NCBI GenBank assembly: GCA_900539865.1
Contig: UQDS01000008.1
Span: forward strand, 1-64,000
Direction of reading: 5' to 3'
Origin: an uncultured Mollicutes bacterium
GTDB lineage: Bacteria; Bacillota_I; Bacilli_A; RFN20; CAG-288
Length of the DNA stretch: 64,000 nt
Translations under genes and position numbers: made by a program
Notes under the pieces: generated by a model
What the model was told of the DNA's origin: nothing
Seen by the model: the letters and a program-made list of their open reading frames with translations, nothing else
Databases searched by the model: none
Shown: one piece after another, positions 1 to 8,226 of the stretch
Layout of the letters: each line of letters starts with the position of its first letter
Position numbering within the stretch: the stretch's first letter is position 1

Positions 1-89
1 TATCCAACAACGGAGACAGCAGCTAAGATTGCTAAGATAGCAATTACGACTAACAGCTCAACTAACGTAAAACCTTTCCTTTTTTTCAC
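1..89 (-). CDS. Type IV prepilin-like protein, 5' part only
   Basis: Partial gene running off the left edge; 29 codons are visible. The start is GTG at 89-87, preceded by a strong GGAGG at 102-98. The product begins with a short basic stretch (VKKRK) followed by the prepilin peptidase signature GFTLVELL and a hydrophobic helix. This is the class III signal of type IV pilins and ComGC-like pseudopilins: cleavage after the Gly, N-methylation of the Phe, and Glu5 of the mature protein retained. The protein would be processed by a prepilin peptidase and assembled into a pilus or a competence pseudopilus. Which of the two cannot be decided without the rest of the gene and its neighbours. Confidence 0.85.
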   Translation of the reverse strand, partial: MKKRKGFTLVELLVVIAILAILAAVSVVG

Positions 90-188
90 TTTGTTTTCCT
101 CCTTTTGCGTTAGCTTTAAAAAGATCGTAAATTTGTTTTTTATATAAACTAATTACTAGTTATATACACTTGTTTCAATTTTGCCCTC

Positions 189-217
189 ATTCTATTCTCA
201 CCCTGTGCCTTTGTCAA
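189..217 (-). promoter_or_regulatory. Promoter of the pilin-like gene
   Basis: On the minus strand, TTGACA (217-212) and TAGAAT (194-189) are separated by 17 bases. This is a near-consensus sigma-A promoter and predicts a leader of roughly 90 nt before the GTG start at 89. Confidence 0.6.
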
Positions 218-519
218 CGTAAAATCAAAAGTGTTTATTACATTGTTTTGTTCAAAATTTACAATCTATTTTTTCCATATTTAAAATACAAAATTTATTT
301 TTTTGTTTATATTTCAATGGTATAATTAATTTACATTTTTTATTTTAATCAAAAGTTTTTTATTTTATACTACTAATATAATTTTAAATAAATAAAACAA
401 CTTTTCTTAATTATTACTCAATAAACTATAGAAGGATATCGTATTAAAAAAGTTTTGTTTTTTCCTATAATTCATGTCATTATAGTTTTAAGAATGTTTT
501 ATTAGGGTAATTTTTATAG
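218..519. other. AT-rich intergenic spacer, no gene seen
   Basis: About 300 bases of very AT-rich sequence between two divergent transcription units. I see no credible reading frame, tRNA or stable hairpin. Confidence 0.6.
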
Positions 520-525
520 TATAAT
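520..525 (+). promoter_or_regulatory. -10 box for the SdpI-family gene
   Basis: TATAAT at 520-525, 24 bases before the ATG at 549. The -35 region is poor (TGTTTT at 495-500). The ribosome site is a weak ACAGGA. Confidence 0.45.
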
Positions 526-548
526 TAAACGAGACAGGAAACATATTT

Positions 549-959
549 ATGACTTTTACAAATACAACAAATAAATTCAACACAATGGGCATTTATACTC
601 TCGGTATCGTAGGAATTGTCTTCGCCTGTTTGATGATTGAATTAGCGATTGCTTTTTTAACAAAACGCATCAAAAGGAATTACTTCTTTGGTTATCGTAC
701 TCCCTTTTCTTTCTTCTCTGATGAGACATGGGATTGGGCAAATAAAAGATTCGCAAAGTATATCTTGCTGATAGATTCTTTCCTTCTCTTAGTTCATATT
801 GTTTTCTTTATCTTATCTTTAATCGTTGAATTGAGTTACATTTTCCCTCTAATCACACTCCTCCTTATGTTGGTGAATATTCTCTTCATTGTTCCCTATA
901 TCGAAATAAAAGGACGTAAACTTTTTGATTATAAGAACAAAAAAGAAAAGAAGAATTAA
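549..959 (+). CDS. SdpI family membrane protein
   Basis: A 136-residue protein with about three membrane helices (roughly 14-38, 71-95 and 97-117). Between the first and second helices lies the SdpI family signature: FGYRTPFS followed by ETWDWANKRFAKY, matching the family pattern GxRTxxT...WxxxnrxxG. In Bacillus subtilis SdpI gives immunity to the SdpC toxin and acts as signal receptor for its repressor SdpR. No SdpC- or SdpR-like gene is nearby, so immunity should not be assumed; most family members are orphan membrane proteins of unknown role. It is a single-gene unit closed by a good terminator. Confidence 0.75.
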   Translation: MTFTNTTNKFNTMGIYTLGIVGIVFACLMIELAIAFLTKRIKRNYFFGYRTPFSFFSDETWDWANKRFAKYILLIDSFLLLVHIVFFILSLIVELSYIFPLITLLLMLVNILFIVPYIEIKGRKLFDYKNKKEKKN

Positions 960-971
960 GATTACATGATG

Positions 972-1003
972 AAAAGCAGTGCAGATGCACTGCTTTTATT
1001 TGT
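972..1003 (+). terminator. Rho-independent terminator
   Basis: Perfect 11-bp stem AAAAGCAGTGC / GCACTGCTTTT with an AGAT loop, followed by a T-rich stretch. It ends the SdpI-family unit. Confidence 0.85.
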
Positions 1004-1093
1004 TTTATCTCGATTCATATGATTTGAAATTATCCGTTTAGATGATTAGAATAAAAAAAATATCACAAATGACACAGAAAGGAAGAAGATACT

Positions 1094-1942
1094 ATGAAAG
1101 TTATCGAGAATAAATCCTTTGGAAAAGAACGTGCTCTCTATGGTATGAAAGACCTCAAATTGCACCGTGTTCATATCGACGGAATAGAAGATGGTGAAAG
1201 CGCCTTAAAGGAATGTCAAAACATTCTTGTCGATGATTGTTATTTCAATCTTCGTTATCCATTTTGGCACGATGATAAATTGACAATTCAGCGTTCGGAA
1301 ATGACAGAAAATTGTAGAGCTGCACTTTGGTATTCACACGACATCATGATTAAAGATAGTAAATTACACGGTATTAAAGCTTTAAGAGAATGTAAAAATG
1401 TCACCATTGATCACTGTGACATCATTTCTCCAGAATTCGGGTGGTCCACTGAAAATATCTTCATGAACAAAACCACAGCGATCAGCGAATACTTTATGTT
1501 AAGAGCAAAGAATCTCAATTTTCGCAAAGTTAACTTTCAAGGGAAATATTCGTTCCAATACATTCAAAATGCTAATTTTGAAAAATGTGATTTCAACACG
1601 AAAGATGCCTTTTGGCACAGCGACAATGTCACGGTAAAAGATAGTGTTATCAAAGGTGAATATTTGGCATGGTACTCTAACAATCTCACCTTGATTCGCT
1701 GTAAGATTATCGGAACGCAACCTTTCTGTTATTGTAAAAATTTAAATTTGATTGATTGTGAAATGATCGATACCGATTTAGCTTTTGAACGCTCCGAAGT
1801 CAACGCTACGATTTTAAGCAAGGTGCAAAGTATCAAAAATCCCTATAAAGGAACAATTCGTGTCCAAGATCTTGATTCCTTACTTTACGACGACGAAAAT
1901 GCCAAAGGTCTTGTCTATATCGAAAAGCAAAAAGGCTTGTAA
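1094..1942 (+). CDS. DUF3737 family right-handed beta-helix protein
   Basis: A 282-residue protein of the DUF3737 family. It is recognised by motifs typical of the family: ERALYG near the start, DGESALKEC, RYPFWHDD, CRAALWYS, HGIKALREC, FGWS, KDAFWH, EYLAWYS, GTQPFCYCKNL, and a C-terminal KNPYKGTI. The repeated short beta-strand pattern with stacked Cys/Asn positions fits a right-handed parallel beta-helix, as in pectin lyase-like proteins. There is no signal peptide, so it is probably cytosolic. No substrate or reaction is established for the family. The AGGAAG ribosome site is about 10 bases before the ATG. A terminator follows directly, so it is a single-gene unit. Confidence 0.88.
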   Translation: MKVIENKSFGKERALYGMKDLKLHRVHIDGIEDGESALKECQNILVDDCYFNLRYPFWHDDKLTIQRSEMTENCRAALWYSHDIMIKDSKLHGIKALRECKNVTIDHCDIISPEFGWSTENIFMNKTTAISEYFMLRAKNLNFRKVNFQGKYSFQYIQNANFEKCDFNTKDAFWHSDNVTVKDSVIKGEYLAWYSNNLTLIRCKIIGTQPFCYCKNLNLIDCEMIDTDLAFERSEVNATILSKVQSIKNPYKGTIRVQDLDSLLYDDENAKGLVYIEKQKGL

Positions 1943-1965
1943 GAAAAAAACAAACTTACTTTAAC

Positions 1966-1998
1966 CGCAATAGGTATCTTACTCCTATTGCGTTTTTT
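1966..1998 (+). terminator. Rho-independent terminator
   Basis: CGCAATAGG / CCTATTGCG 9-bp stem followed by six T. It ends the DUF3737 unit. Confidence 0.88.
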
Positions 1999-2142
1999 AT
2001 TTCTAAAAATTGTATATAAATCTTTACGCGAGTATACATAGAAATATATTTCTATATACGTTTTCTTCCACCTGTTACTTTTTTCGCTGTTTTCTTTGAC
2101 AATTTCTTTTTTGTTCACTACAATGATTGCAAGCGAAACATA

Positions 2143-2163
2143 GCAAAAGGACTTGTTTATATC
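2143..2163 (+). pseudogene. Possible remnant of a second DUF3737 3' end
   Basis: These 21 bases would encode AKGLVYI, identical to the C-terminal AKGLVYI of the DUF3737 gene (bases 1901-1921). The two copies differ at 3 of 21 bases, all in third codon positions and all synonymous. The similarity fades on both sides. It lies just upstream of the pullulanase ribosome site. A decayed or truncated tandem copy is the simplest reading; chance cannot be excluded for so short a match. Confidence 0.35.
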
Positions 2164-2210
2164 AGACAAACCCTATTTATGTTATCCATAAAAAGGAGGA
2201 AGTATTTTTT

Positions 2211-4925
2211 ATGAAAAAGGCATCTAAACTTTTAGTCGCCTCACTTTTGACCATCACTTTGGTCGGATGCGGAACCCAAAAGCCACCGGTTACAGAATCT
2301 ACAAAACCCGATAGTAGTAACACACCGACATCGGATACTGTGGATACCTCTGTTCCTGATTCTCAGGTGGAACCAGAACCCGAATTACCCGAAGTAGATG
2401 CCGACGTCGGTTTTACCATCCACTTTGACAACGCCAAGATGGAAAACGGTAAATATCTTTACAACCTTTGGTTATGGTCAGATGATAACACCATGCCTGG
2501 CGAAGACTATCAGTTCAACGGAACCGATAGCTATGGTGCTTATGCTCGTTATCAATTTGTCGATTTTCCTAAAACTCTCATCAACAGCAAACTCGGCTTT
2601 ATCGTAAAACAAAACAAGCCGTGGGCGGAAAATCCTGCCAAAGATGTCGATGGTGACCGTTTCTTAGACTTCTCTGAAATTGAAAGAGATAAATACGGTT
2701 ATTACAACATCTACTTAAAGTCTAAAGACCCGGAAATATATACGACAGCTGACGGAAAGATCAAAGAAAAGATCACGCATTTTAACGTCGATTATAACGC
2801 AGTCGACGGCTATTACATCTTAATGAAGACAAATGTCGCCTTCGATGACTTTGAAATCACCAAAAACGGTGTTGTCATATTCAATATGACCATTGGTGCA
2901 GATAGTCTCATAGAAGAGAGTACAACGATGAGACTCTATCACATCGGTAACGATCTTCCGGATTTTAAAGATTCTTATCATCTCAAGGTCACTTTTGAAA
3001 ACACAACCTTAGAGCAGGAAATTGATTATTCTCCTCTTTATAGCTCTGCTGAGTTTGATGCTCTTTACACCTATCAGGGTGAGCTTGGCGCTCTTTACAC
3101 CAAAGAGAAGACCACCTTCCGTGTTTGGTCCCCCATTTCTTCTTCTGTCAAATTGAGAATCTATGATAACGGAACCCCTGCAAGCCTTGGAGGCGATGAT
3201 CTCTTCACTGAATATGATATGGTTCCCGGTGAAAAAGGAACTTTTGAAAAGACCTTAGACGCCGACATGGCTGGCAAGTATTATACATATGTAGTCACTA
3301 ACCCCTTCTTCCAAAAGGAAGAAGTAGTCGATCCTTATGCAAAATCTTGCGGTCTTAACGGCTTACGCGGCATGGTTGTCGACTTTGCCCAAACGAACCC
3401 GACTGGTTGGGAAGATGTGACCCTTCACAATTATGACTCCACACAGTTGACGGTATATGAAACCCATATCGCTGACTTAACTTCCAGCAAAACATGGAAT
3501 GGCACCTCTGCAAAAGCAAAGACATATCAAGGCTTTGCGGAAGAAGGTACAACCTACACCAAAGACGAAGTCACCGTCAAAACAGGTTTTGATCACATCA
3601 AAGAATTAGCTCCTAACGCCGTTCAACTCCTTCCGATCTTTGACCAAGCAAATGATGAAAGAGAAGAAAACCGCGAATTCAACTGGGGTTACAACCCGTT
3701 AAATTACAACTGTTTAGAAGGTTCTTACTCCTCTGATCCTAGCGACGGCTATGCGAGAATCAAAGAATTCAAATCCCTAGTCCAAAGCTATAACAAAGCA
3801 GGAATCAACATCATCATGGACGTTGTTTATAACCACGTCAACGGCTTAGATGACTCGAACTTTAACATCCTCATGCCGAAATATTATTTCCGTTACAACC
3901 AAGGTAAAGCTTCTAATGGTTCTGGTTGCGGAAACGAAACAGCCTCCGAAATGCCGATGTATCGCAAATTTATGATCGACTCTACTTCTTTCTGGGCGAA
4001 AGAATATAAATTAGGCGGCTTCCGTTTCGACTTGATGGGTCTCCATGATTTAGAGACAATGAACATGTTGACAAAGAATCTTCACGACAATGTCAATCCT
4101 AGTCTCACTGTCTATGGTGAACCTTGGACCGGTGGTACCTCCGCTTTAGAAAAGCCTTCTGCCAACCAAGGCTCCATCATCAATTATCAAGGTTTCGGTC
4201 AATTTAACGATCAAATGAGAGACAACCTCATCCGCGGTGGCTTAAGTGCAGTTACCGATAAAGGCTGGATCACCGACACCGCCCGTGTCAGCTCCATTAT
4301 GGGCATGCAAAACGGTATTGTCGGTAAAACCTTAAATTACAAGACAGAACCCTATAAGACTGTAAACTACGTCACCTGCCACGACAACTATACCTTACAC
4401 GACCGTATCCAAAAGGCGGGTATCAAGGATCCAGAGACAATCAAGAAGATGGCAATGCTTGCCAACTCCGTTGTCTTCACCAGTCAAGGTATCACCTTTA
4501 TGTTAGCCGGTGAAGAATTCCTTCGTACCAAAAACGGAAACGGAAATTCTTATAACGCTTCTTATGAAGTTAACGCACTCAATTACGATTTAAAGGTAAA
4601 GAATTTAGATATGTTTAAGAACTATCAAAAGCTTCTTGCCTTAAAACAGAAAAAAGAGCTATTTGGTAAAACAAGAGAAGAAATCGATGAAAATATCGTC
4701 ATCCATAAGAACAAGAATTACTCTCTCATCTGGTACGATGTCACTGATACGGTCAACAATGTCACTTATCGTATCGCTCATACAAACGGCGTGAAAGCTG
4801 ACGATAAATTTGTCGACTTTGCCGGATATGAACTTTACTTAGATACATTGAATGCTAACACCGTTCTCTCCGATACAACTCCGTTGCAAAACTTCCAAAC
4901 TATCATCGCATCCAAAAAACTTTAA
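2211..4925 (+). CDS. pulA: Surface lipoprotein type I pullulanase (GH13)
   Basis: A 904-residue alpha-1,6-glucan debranching enzyme acting on pullulan, starch or glycogen branches outside the cell. I chose ATG 2211 because AAAGGAGGA precedes it and it starts a lipoprotein signal (lipobox LVGC, Cys20). A Ser/Thr/Pro/Glu linker follows to about residue 65, then a CBM41-like starch-binding region (FDNAKMENGKYLYNLWLW), a CBM48-like region beginning GALYTKEKTTFRVWSP, and the GH13 barrel. The pullulanase signature NWGYNP is at 491-496, region I DVVYNHV at 537, nucleophile Asp607 in GFRFDLMG, acid/base Glu637 in YGEPW, and His724-Asp725 in TCHDN. All catalytic residues are present. It is followed 27 bases later by a starch-binding lipoprotein, and the pair looks like an operon. 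Confidence 0.93.
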   Translation: MKKASKLLVASLLTITLVGCGTQKPPVTESTKPDSSNTPTSDTVDTSVPDSQVEPEPELPEVDADVGFTIHFDNAKMENGKYLYNLWLWSDDNTMPGEDYQFNGTDSYGAYARYQFVDFPKTLINSKLGFIVKQNKPWAENPAKDVDGDRFLDFSEIERDKYGYYNIYLKSKDPEIYTTADGKIKEKITHFNVDYNAVDGYYILMKTNVAFDDFEITKNGVVIFNMTIGADSLIEESTTMRLYHIGNDLPDFKDSYHLKVTFENTTLEQEIDYSPLYSSAEFDALYTYQGELGALYTKEKTTFRVWSPISSSVKLRIYDNGTPASLGGDDLFTEYDMVPGEKGTFEKTLDADMAGKYYTYVVTNPFFQKEEVVDPYAKSCGLNGLRGMVVDFAQTNPTGWEDVTLHNYDSTQLTVYETHIADLTSSKTWNGTSAKAKTYQGFAEEGTTYTKDEVTVKTGFDHIKELAPNAVQLLPIFDQANDEREENREFNWGYNPLNYNCLEGSYSSDPSDGYARIKEFKSLVQSYNKAGINIIMDVVYNHVNGLDDSNFNILMPKYYFRYNQGKASNGSGCGNETASEMPMYRKFMIDSTSFWAKEYKLGGFRFDLMGLHDLETMNMLTKNLHDNVNPSLTVYGEPWTGGTSALEKPSANQGSIINYQGFGQFNDQMRDNLIRGGLSAVTDKGWITDTARVSSIMGMQNGIVGKTLNYKTEPYKTVNYVTCHDNYTLHDRIQKAGIKDPETIKKMAMLANSVVFTSQGITFMLAGEEFLRTKNGNGNSYNASYEVNALNYDLKVKNLDMFKNYQKLLALKQKKELFGKTREEIDENIVIHKNKNYSLIWYDVTDTVNNVTYRIAHTNGVKADDKFVDFAGYELYLDTLNANTVLSDTTPLQNFQTIIASKKL

Positions 4926-4952
4926 TCGCGTTGAAATGAAAGGAATAAAATT

Positions 4953-5840
4953 ATGAAGAAAATTACAAAGTTGTCGCTTTTAGCTCTCCTCTCTATCTCA
5001 TTAGTCGCCTGCGGAGGCGAAGTTACTACGGACGATCAGAAACCCACTGATAAACCCACTGAACCCAAGCCGACGGAAGTTCTGCCGACAGAAGAGAAAC
5101 CGACAGAAGAATTGCCGACGGAACCTACTCCCACAGAACCCACTCCCACAGAACCTGTCGAAGAAATTCCCACCGTTTCCACTGAAAATTATGCGCTCTA
5201 TGTGGAAGCTCCCTTAGATTGGGAAACGGTCAATGTCTACTATTGGTCAGATCAAGGTCTCATCGCAGAAGACTACATCTCTGTGTGGCCTGGTGAGACA
5301 ATGGTTAAAGTCAATGAAGTGAAGAGCGTTTGGGGCTTTGCTCTCCCGGCCGGCGTCGAAAAGGTCATCTTCAATGATGGTTCTGCTCAAACAACCGATC
5401 TCACTTTGATCCAAGACAAGAATCTTTTTGTCATCACTGAAGCGGGCGCCGATGGTAAATTTGTCGCTACCGCGGATGTTTACACCCCCGAAGAAGGCGA
5501 GCCGGAATTACCGACAAAGAAGCCTCTTCCTAAAGTTGAAAACATCGATCTTTATATCCAAGTTCCTGGCTACTGGACTACCCCTTACATCCACACATGG
5601 GGTTTAGATAGCACCACATGGCCAGGCGTTGCTTTAACACCGGTGGAAGGTTTTGATAACATCTATTACTTCCCGTCTTTCAACCCGTTAAACAACTTCT
5701 TAGTCCACAGCAATGCTGGTGAACAAACTGCAAACCTCAAGCTTCCTGAGGACAGCAACCTCAATGGTGTCGTTGTCGCAGATGACTTCACTGTCGAATA
5801 CATGATGTATGCTGACGGTGTCTTCATCCCTGCCGCTTAA
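4953..5840 (+). CDS. Starch-binding lipoprotein with two carbohydrate-binding modules
   Basis: A 295-residue lipoprotein (lipobox LVAC, Cys20). A proline-threonine-glutamate linker (repeated PTE/PTEP, about 25-75) projects two beta-sandwich modules at roughly 78-178 and 198-295. Both have features of starch-binding module 26-type domains: NVYYWSDQG and YIHTWGLDS strands rich in exposed Trp/Tyr, a WPG turn in each, and a strand ending in FNDG or HSN. There is no catalytic domain, so it probably holds alpha-glucan at the cell surface for the pullulanase encoded just upstream. The module assignment is by motif resemblance only. The ribosome site AAAGGA lies in the 27-base gap after pulA. Confidence 0.75.
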   Translation: MKKITKLSLLALLSISLVACGGEVTTDDQKPTDKPTEPKPTEVLPTEEKPTEELPTEPTPTEPTPTEPVEEIPTVSTENYALYVEAPLDWETVNVYYWSDQGLIAEDYISVWPGETMVKVNEVKSVWGFALPAGVEKVIFNDGSAQTTDLTLIQDKNLFVITEAGADGKFVATADVYTPEEGEPELPTKKPLPKVENIDLYIQVPGYWTTPYIHTWGLDSTTWPGVALTPVEGFDNIYYFPSFNPLNNFLVHSNAGEQTANLKLPEDSNLNGVVVADDFTVEYMMYADGVFIPAA

Positions 5841-5845
5841 TCATT

Positions 5846-5904
5846 AAAAAAGACTGCGTTTGTCTCTTGTGTTCAAAACAAGATGGCTGCAACGCAGTCT
5901 TTTT
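5846..5904. terminator. Terminator between convergent genes
   Basis: Outer stem AAAAAGACTGCGTT / AACGCAGTCTTTTT enclosing an inner TCTTGT / ACAAGA hairpin. A and T runs flank both sides, so it may end the pulA operon and the minus-strand acetyltransferase. Confidence 0.85.
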
Positions 5905-5951
5905 CATTCTTATAAAATATTTTGTTATCGTCTTTCAAAAGCATCATCGCT

Positions 5952-6422
5952 TTATTCGTTTGCTAATTCTTTGATCGCTTTCTCATCCAAGCGGTGCAAA
6001 ACCCAGAAGGATAAAGCATCTGCACCTAAGCTTTGATAAAAATCAAGTCCTCTTTGATTCCAATCCAAACAGATCCAATCGATGCGTTGTACATGCTCTT
6101 TGACCGCTTTTTTTGCAAGGTGGACAAAACAAGCTTTTCCAAGACCTTGTCTGCGAAATTCCGGTTTTACATAAATATCTTCCACATACAGATTCGCACA
6201 GCCAGTAAATGACGAAACATTATAAAAATACATCAAATAACCGGCCACCTGGTCATCGACATAAAGGAAATCGCAATAACCTACTTTTTTTACAAAGATA
6301 GTCTCATAGAGGCTTTCTTTCGTTGCCGTTACTTCATGATCTAACTTTTCAAAACGAGCCATATCATGAATCAAGGATAAAAGTTCCTCGATTTGACTTT
6401 CTTCTATCTTTACTATTTTCAT
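5952..6422 (-). CDS. GNAT family N-acetyltransferase (SSAT-like)
   Basis: A 156-residue single-domain acetyltransferase. The acetyl-CoA pyrophosphate loop is RRQGLGKA (about 90-97), after the strand YVEDIYV. The pattern MYFYNVSSFTG...LYVEDIYVKPE...LDWNQRGLDFYQSLGA is characteristic of the spermidine/spermine (SSAT) and thialysine acetyltransferase branch, so a polyamine or amino-acid side-chain amine is a plausible acceptor. The exact substrate is not determined. GGAGG lies 7 bases before the ATG. It appears to be a separate gene lying downstream of the ABC exporter operon on the same strand. Confidence 0.8.
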   Translation of the reverse strand: MKIVKIEESQIEELLSLIHDMARFEKLDHEVTATKESLYETIFVKKVGYCDFLYVDDQVAGYLMYFYNVSSFTGCANLYVEDIYVKPEFRRQGLGKACFVHLAKKAVKEHVQRIDWICLDWNQRGLDFYQSLGADALSFWVLHRLDEKAIKELANE

Positions 6423-6486
6423 ACTTCACCTCCAAACAAACATTAGCATAACACAGAAACAAAAAAGGAAAAGGGAGAAGAAACCT

Positions 6487-8226
6487 TTATAAAGGTAAAT
6501 CTTTCTTTCTGAATCTCATATCGCCGATGATGTAGCAAGCAACACCGATGATTACGAGAATGATAAATTTCCAAATGTAGTCAAAGGTTCCTTCGGAAAT
6601 AGAGACGACATCAAACAACGTAATTAAAGAGACATAGTTGAAGTTGTTTAAAGCATCCAAACGAATCAAAGAAGGAAGAACCGGTGAACCAAAGAGTCCT
6701 AACATCGTCGAGACTAAGAAGAACATTGATAAACCGCCACCGATTGCCATCGCTCGCTTGGATCGGTTAAAGATACATGAGGTCATAAAACAAAGGCCCG
6801 AGATTGCAAATAGCGTGACAAAAGAGCCTAGATTCAAGAGCAGCAACTGCCCGTAGGACATCGAAATATCCTCTGTCTTTACAATGCTTAGACAAACCAT
6901 TGAAACAATTGTTGTGCACAAGGTCATCAAGAAGATGGATAAGACTAAATAAATCGCTTGTGTAAACGTGACCTGTTTACGTTTCGTGGAGGTCGATAAG
7001 ATATAGGCCATCGATCCGGAATCTACTTGACCAGCAATCAAAGAGTTAGCACACATGATGACATAGATAATCGGTAACAAGAGCCCCGCCATCTTAAAGT
7101 AGATAGATCCGACAACTAAGTTATAAAGATCCATGCTACCTGTCTCGCGAAGAGCTTCCGCAACTTCATCCGGAAGTGCTTCTAAGAAACCGTGGAAAAC
7201 ATCACCGGCTACTTTTTTCTTCACCTCTGCAATCTTAATGGGATTGGTTTGATCGGCGACAGGAAGTTGAGCAATGCAGACTTTCAACTGAGAAATATAG
7301 CTTTCACGAGCGCGGTCAGCAATTGTTCTGACCACCGGATAAGTGTATCCGTAAGAATCATATTTCTCACGTGTCATACCATATTCTTCCAACGATTCGA
7401 CAAGTTCGGTAACTGCCTTTTCATTGGTGACACCATAAGCGACAACAATACCCAAGGTGTTACGACAGTGATAAAGAAGATAATCTTGATTGTCTTTGGC
7501 AAATTCATAAGTTCCTGTGATGTGCAGGTTAATCAACGTTTGAACTTTGGCAGTGAGATGGACATTTAATGTCATACCGCAGTCTTCATTCGGTGTGATG
7601 GTATCGATTTTCTTACCTAAGATTTCACCGGTGACATGGACATTCATCACATGATAATAGTTTTCCCCATTATCAATCATTTCTGTCTCACCAGTTTCTT
7701 TGTAAACGAAGTCTGCCTCTCTTTCCGTCGAGCCATTCTTCTCTGGGTTAAGAAGGAAGCCATAGATCATTTGAAGCTGTTCCACTTCTTTCGCATCTGC
7801 GCTTTGGGTCTTAGCATATTCCATCATTCTGTTACCAGCTTTTAAGCCAGCAGCATTGGCAGCCGCATTGATTTTTTCTGCAAGCTCTTCTTCAAATTGC
7901 TTGCCAAGCGCCTCTGCGTTTGCAATATTGCCCGTTACTTCGGGAACAGTAAAGTCACTGTTTTGGAACTCTTCTTTAAAGTATTCATTAAAGCGGAAGA
8001 GACCATCCGCACCCGCGTCATAATAATGGATCGAGGCTTCTTTTGTCTTCGATTCTATCTCACCTTGAATGATCGTATCTTGGATACCATTTTTTACTTC
8101 GGCAAGGTTTCCACCGCCGGAAATGAGCATAACGCAAGCGAGCATGAAGCAAACAGCGAAGGTGATGATGCTCCACATAATTCCATTTGCCTTACAGGAT
8201 TGTTTAAATAACGCTTTTGAAAACAT
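6487..8226 (-). CDS. ABC-2 type exporter, membrane subunit
   Basis: A 579-residue permease. It has one N-terminal membrane helix (about 15-36), a large extracytoplasmic region (about 37-370) rich in charged residues, then five or six C-terminal helices. The first of these carries LLPIIYVIMCANSLIAGQVDSGSMAY followed by STSTKRKQV, the layout of ABC-2 permeases of drug, lantibiotic or lipid exporters. It is the last gene of tetR / ATPase / ATPase / permease. Its ATG overlaps the stop of the upstream ATPase (TAATG), with GGAGGTGA upstream. With two different ATPases and one permease, the natural unit could be a heterodimeric ATPase with a permease dimer. The substrate is unknown. Confidence 0.85.
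   Translation of the reverse strand: MFSKALFKQSCKANGIMWSIITFAVCFMLACVMLISGGGNLAEVKNGIQDTIIQGEIESKTKEASIHYYDAGADGLFRFNEYFKEEFQNSDFTVPEVTGNIANAEALGKQFEEELAEKINAAANAAGLKAGNRMMEYAKTQSADAKEVEQLQMIYGFLLNPEKNGSTEREADFVYKETGETEMIDNGENYYHVMNVHVTGEILGKKIDTITPNEDCGMTLNVHLTAKVQTLINLHITGTYEFAKDNQDYLLYHCRNTLGIVVAYGVTNEKAVTELVESLEEYGMTREKYDSYGYTYPVVRTIADRARESYISQLKVCIAQLPVADQTNPIKIAEVKKKVAGDVFHGFLEALPDEVAEALRETGSMDLYNLVVGSIYFKMAGLLLPIIYVIMCANSLIAGQVDSGSMAYILSTSTKRKQVTFTQAIYLVLSIFLMTLCTTIVSMVCLSIVKTEDISMSYGQLLLLNLGSFVTLFAISGLCFMTSCIFNRSKRAMAIGGGLSMFFLVSTMLGLFGSPVLPSLIRLDALNNFNYVSLITLFDVVSISEGTFDYIWKFIILVIIGVACYIIGDMRFRKKDLPL

Noticed and set aside
549..959. Toxin-immunity system around the SdpI-family gene
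   Set aside because: No SdpC-like toxin, SdpAB-like maturation genes or ArsR-type repressor lies next to it.
2127..2210. 28-codon N-terminal extension of the pullulanase
   Set aside because: It would place the signal peptide internally; the strong ribosome site and lipobox support the ATG at 2211.
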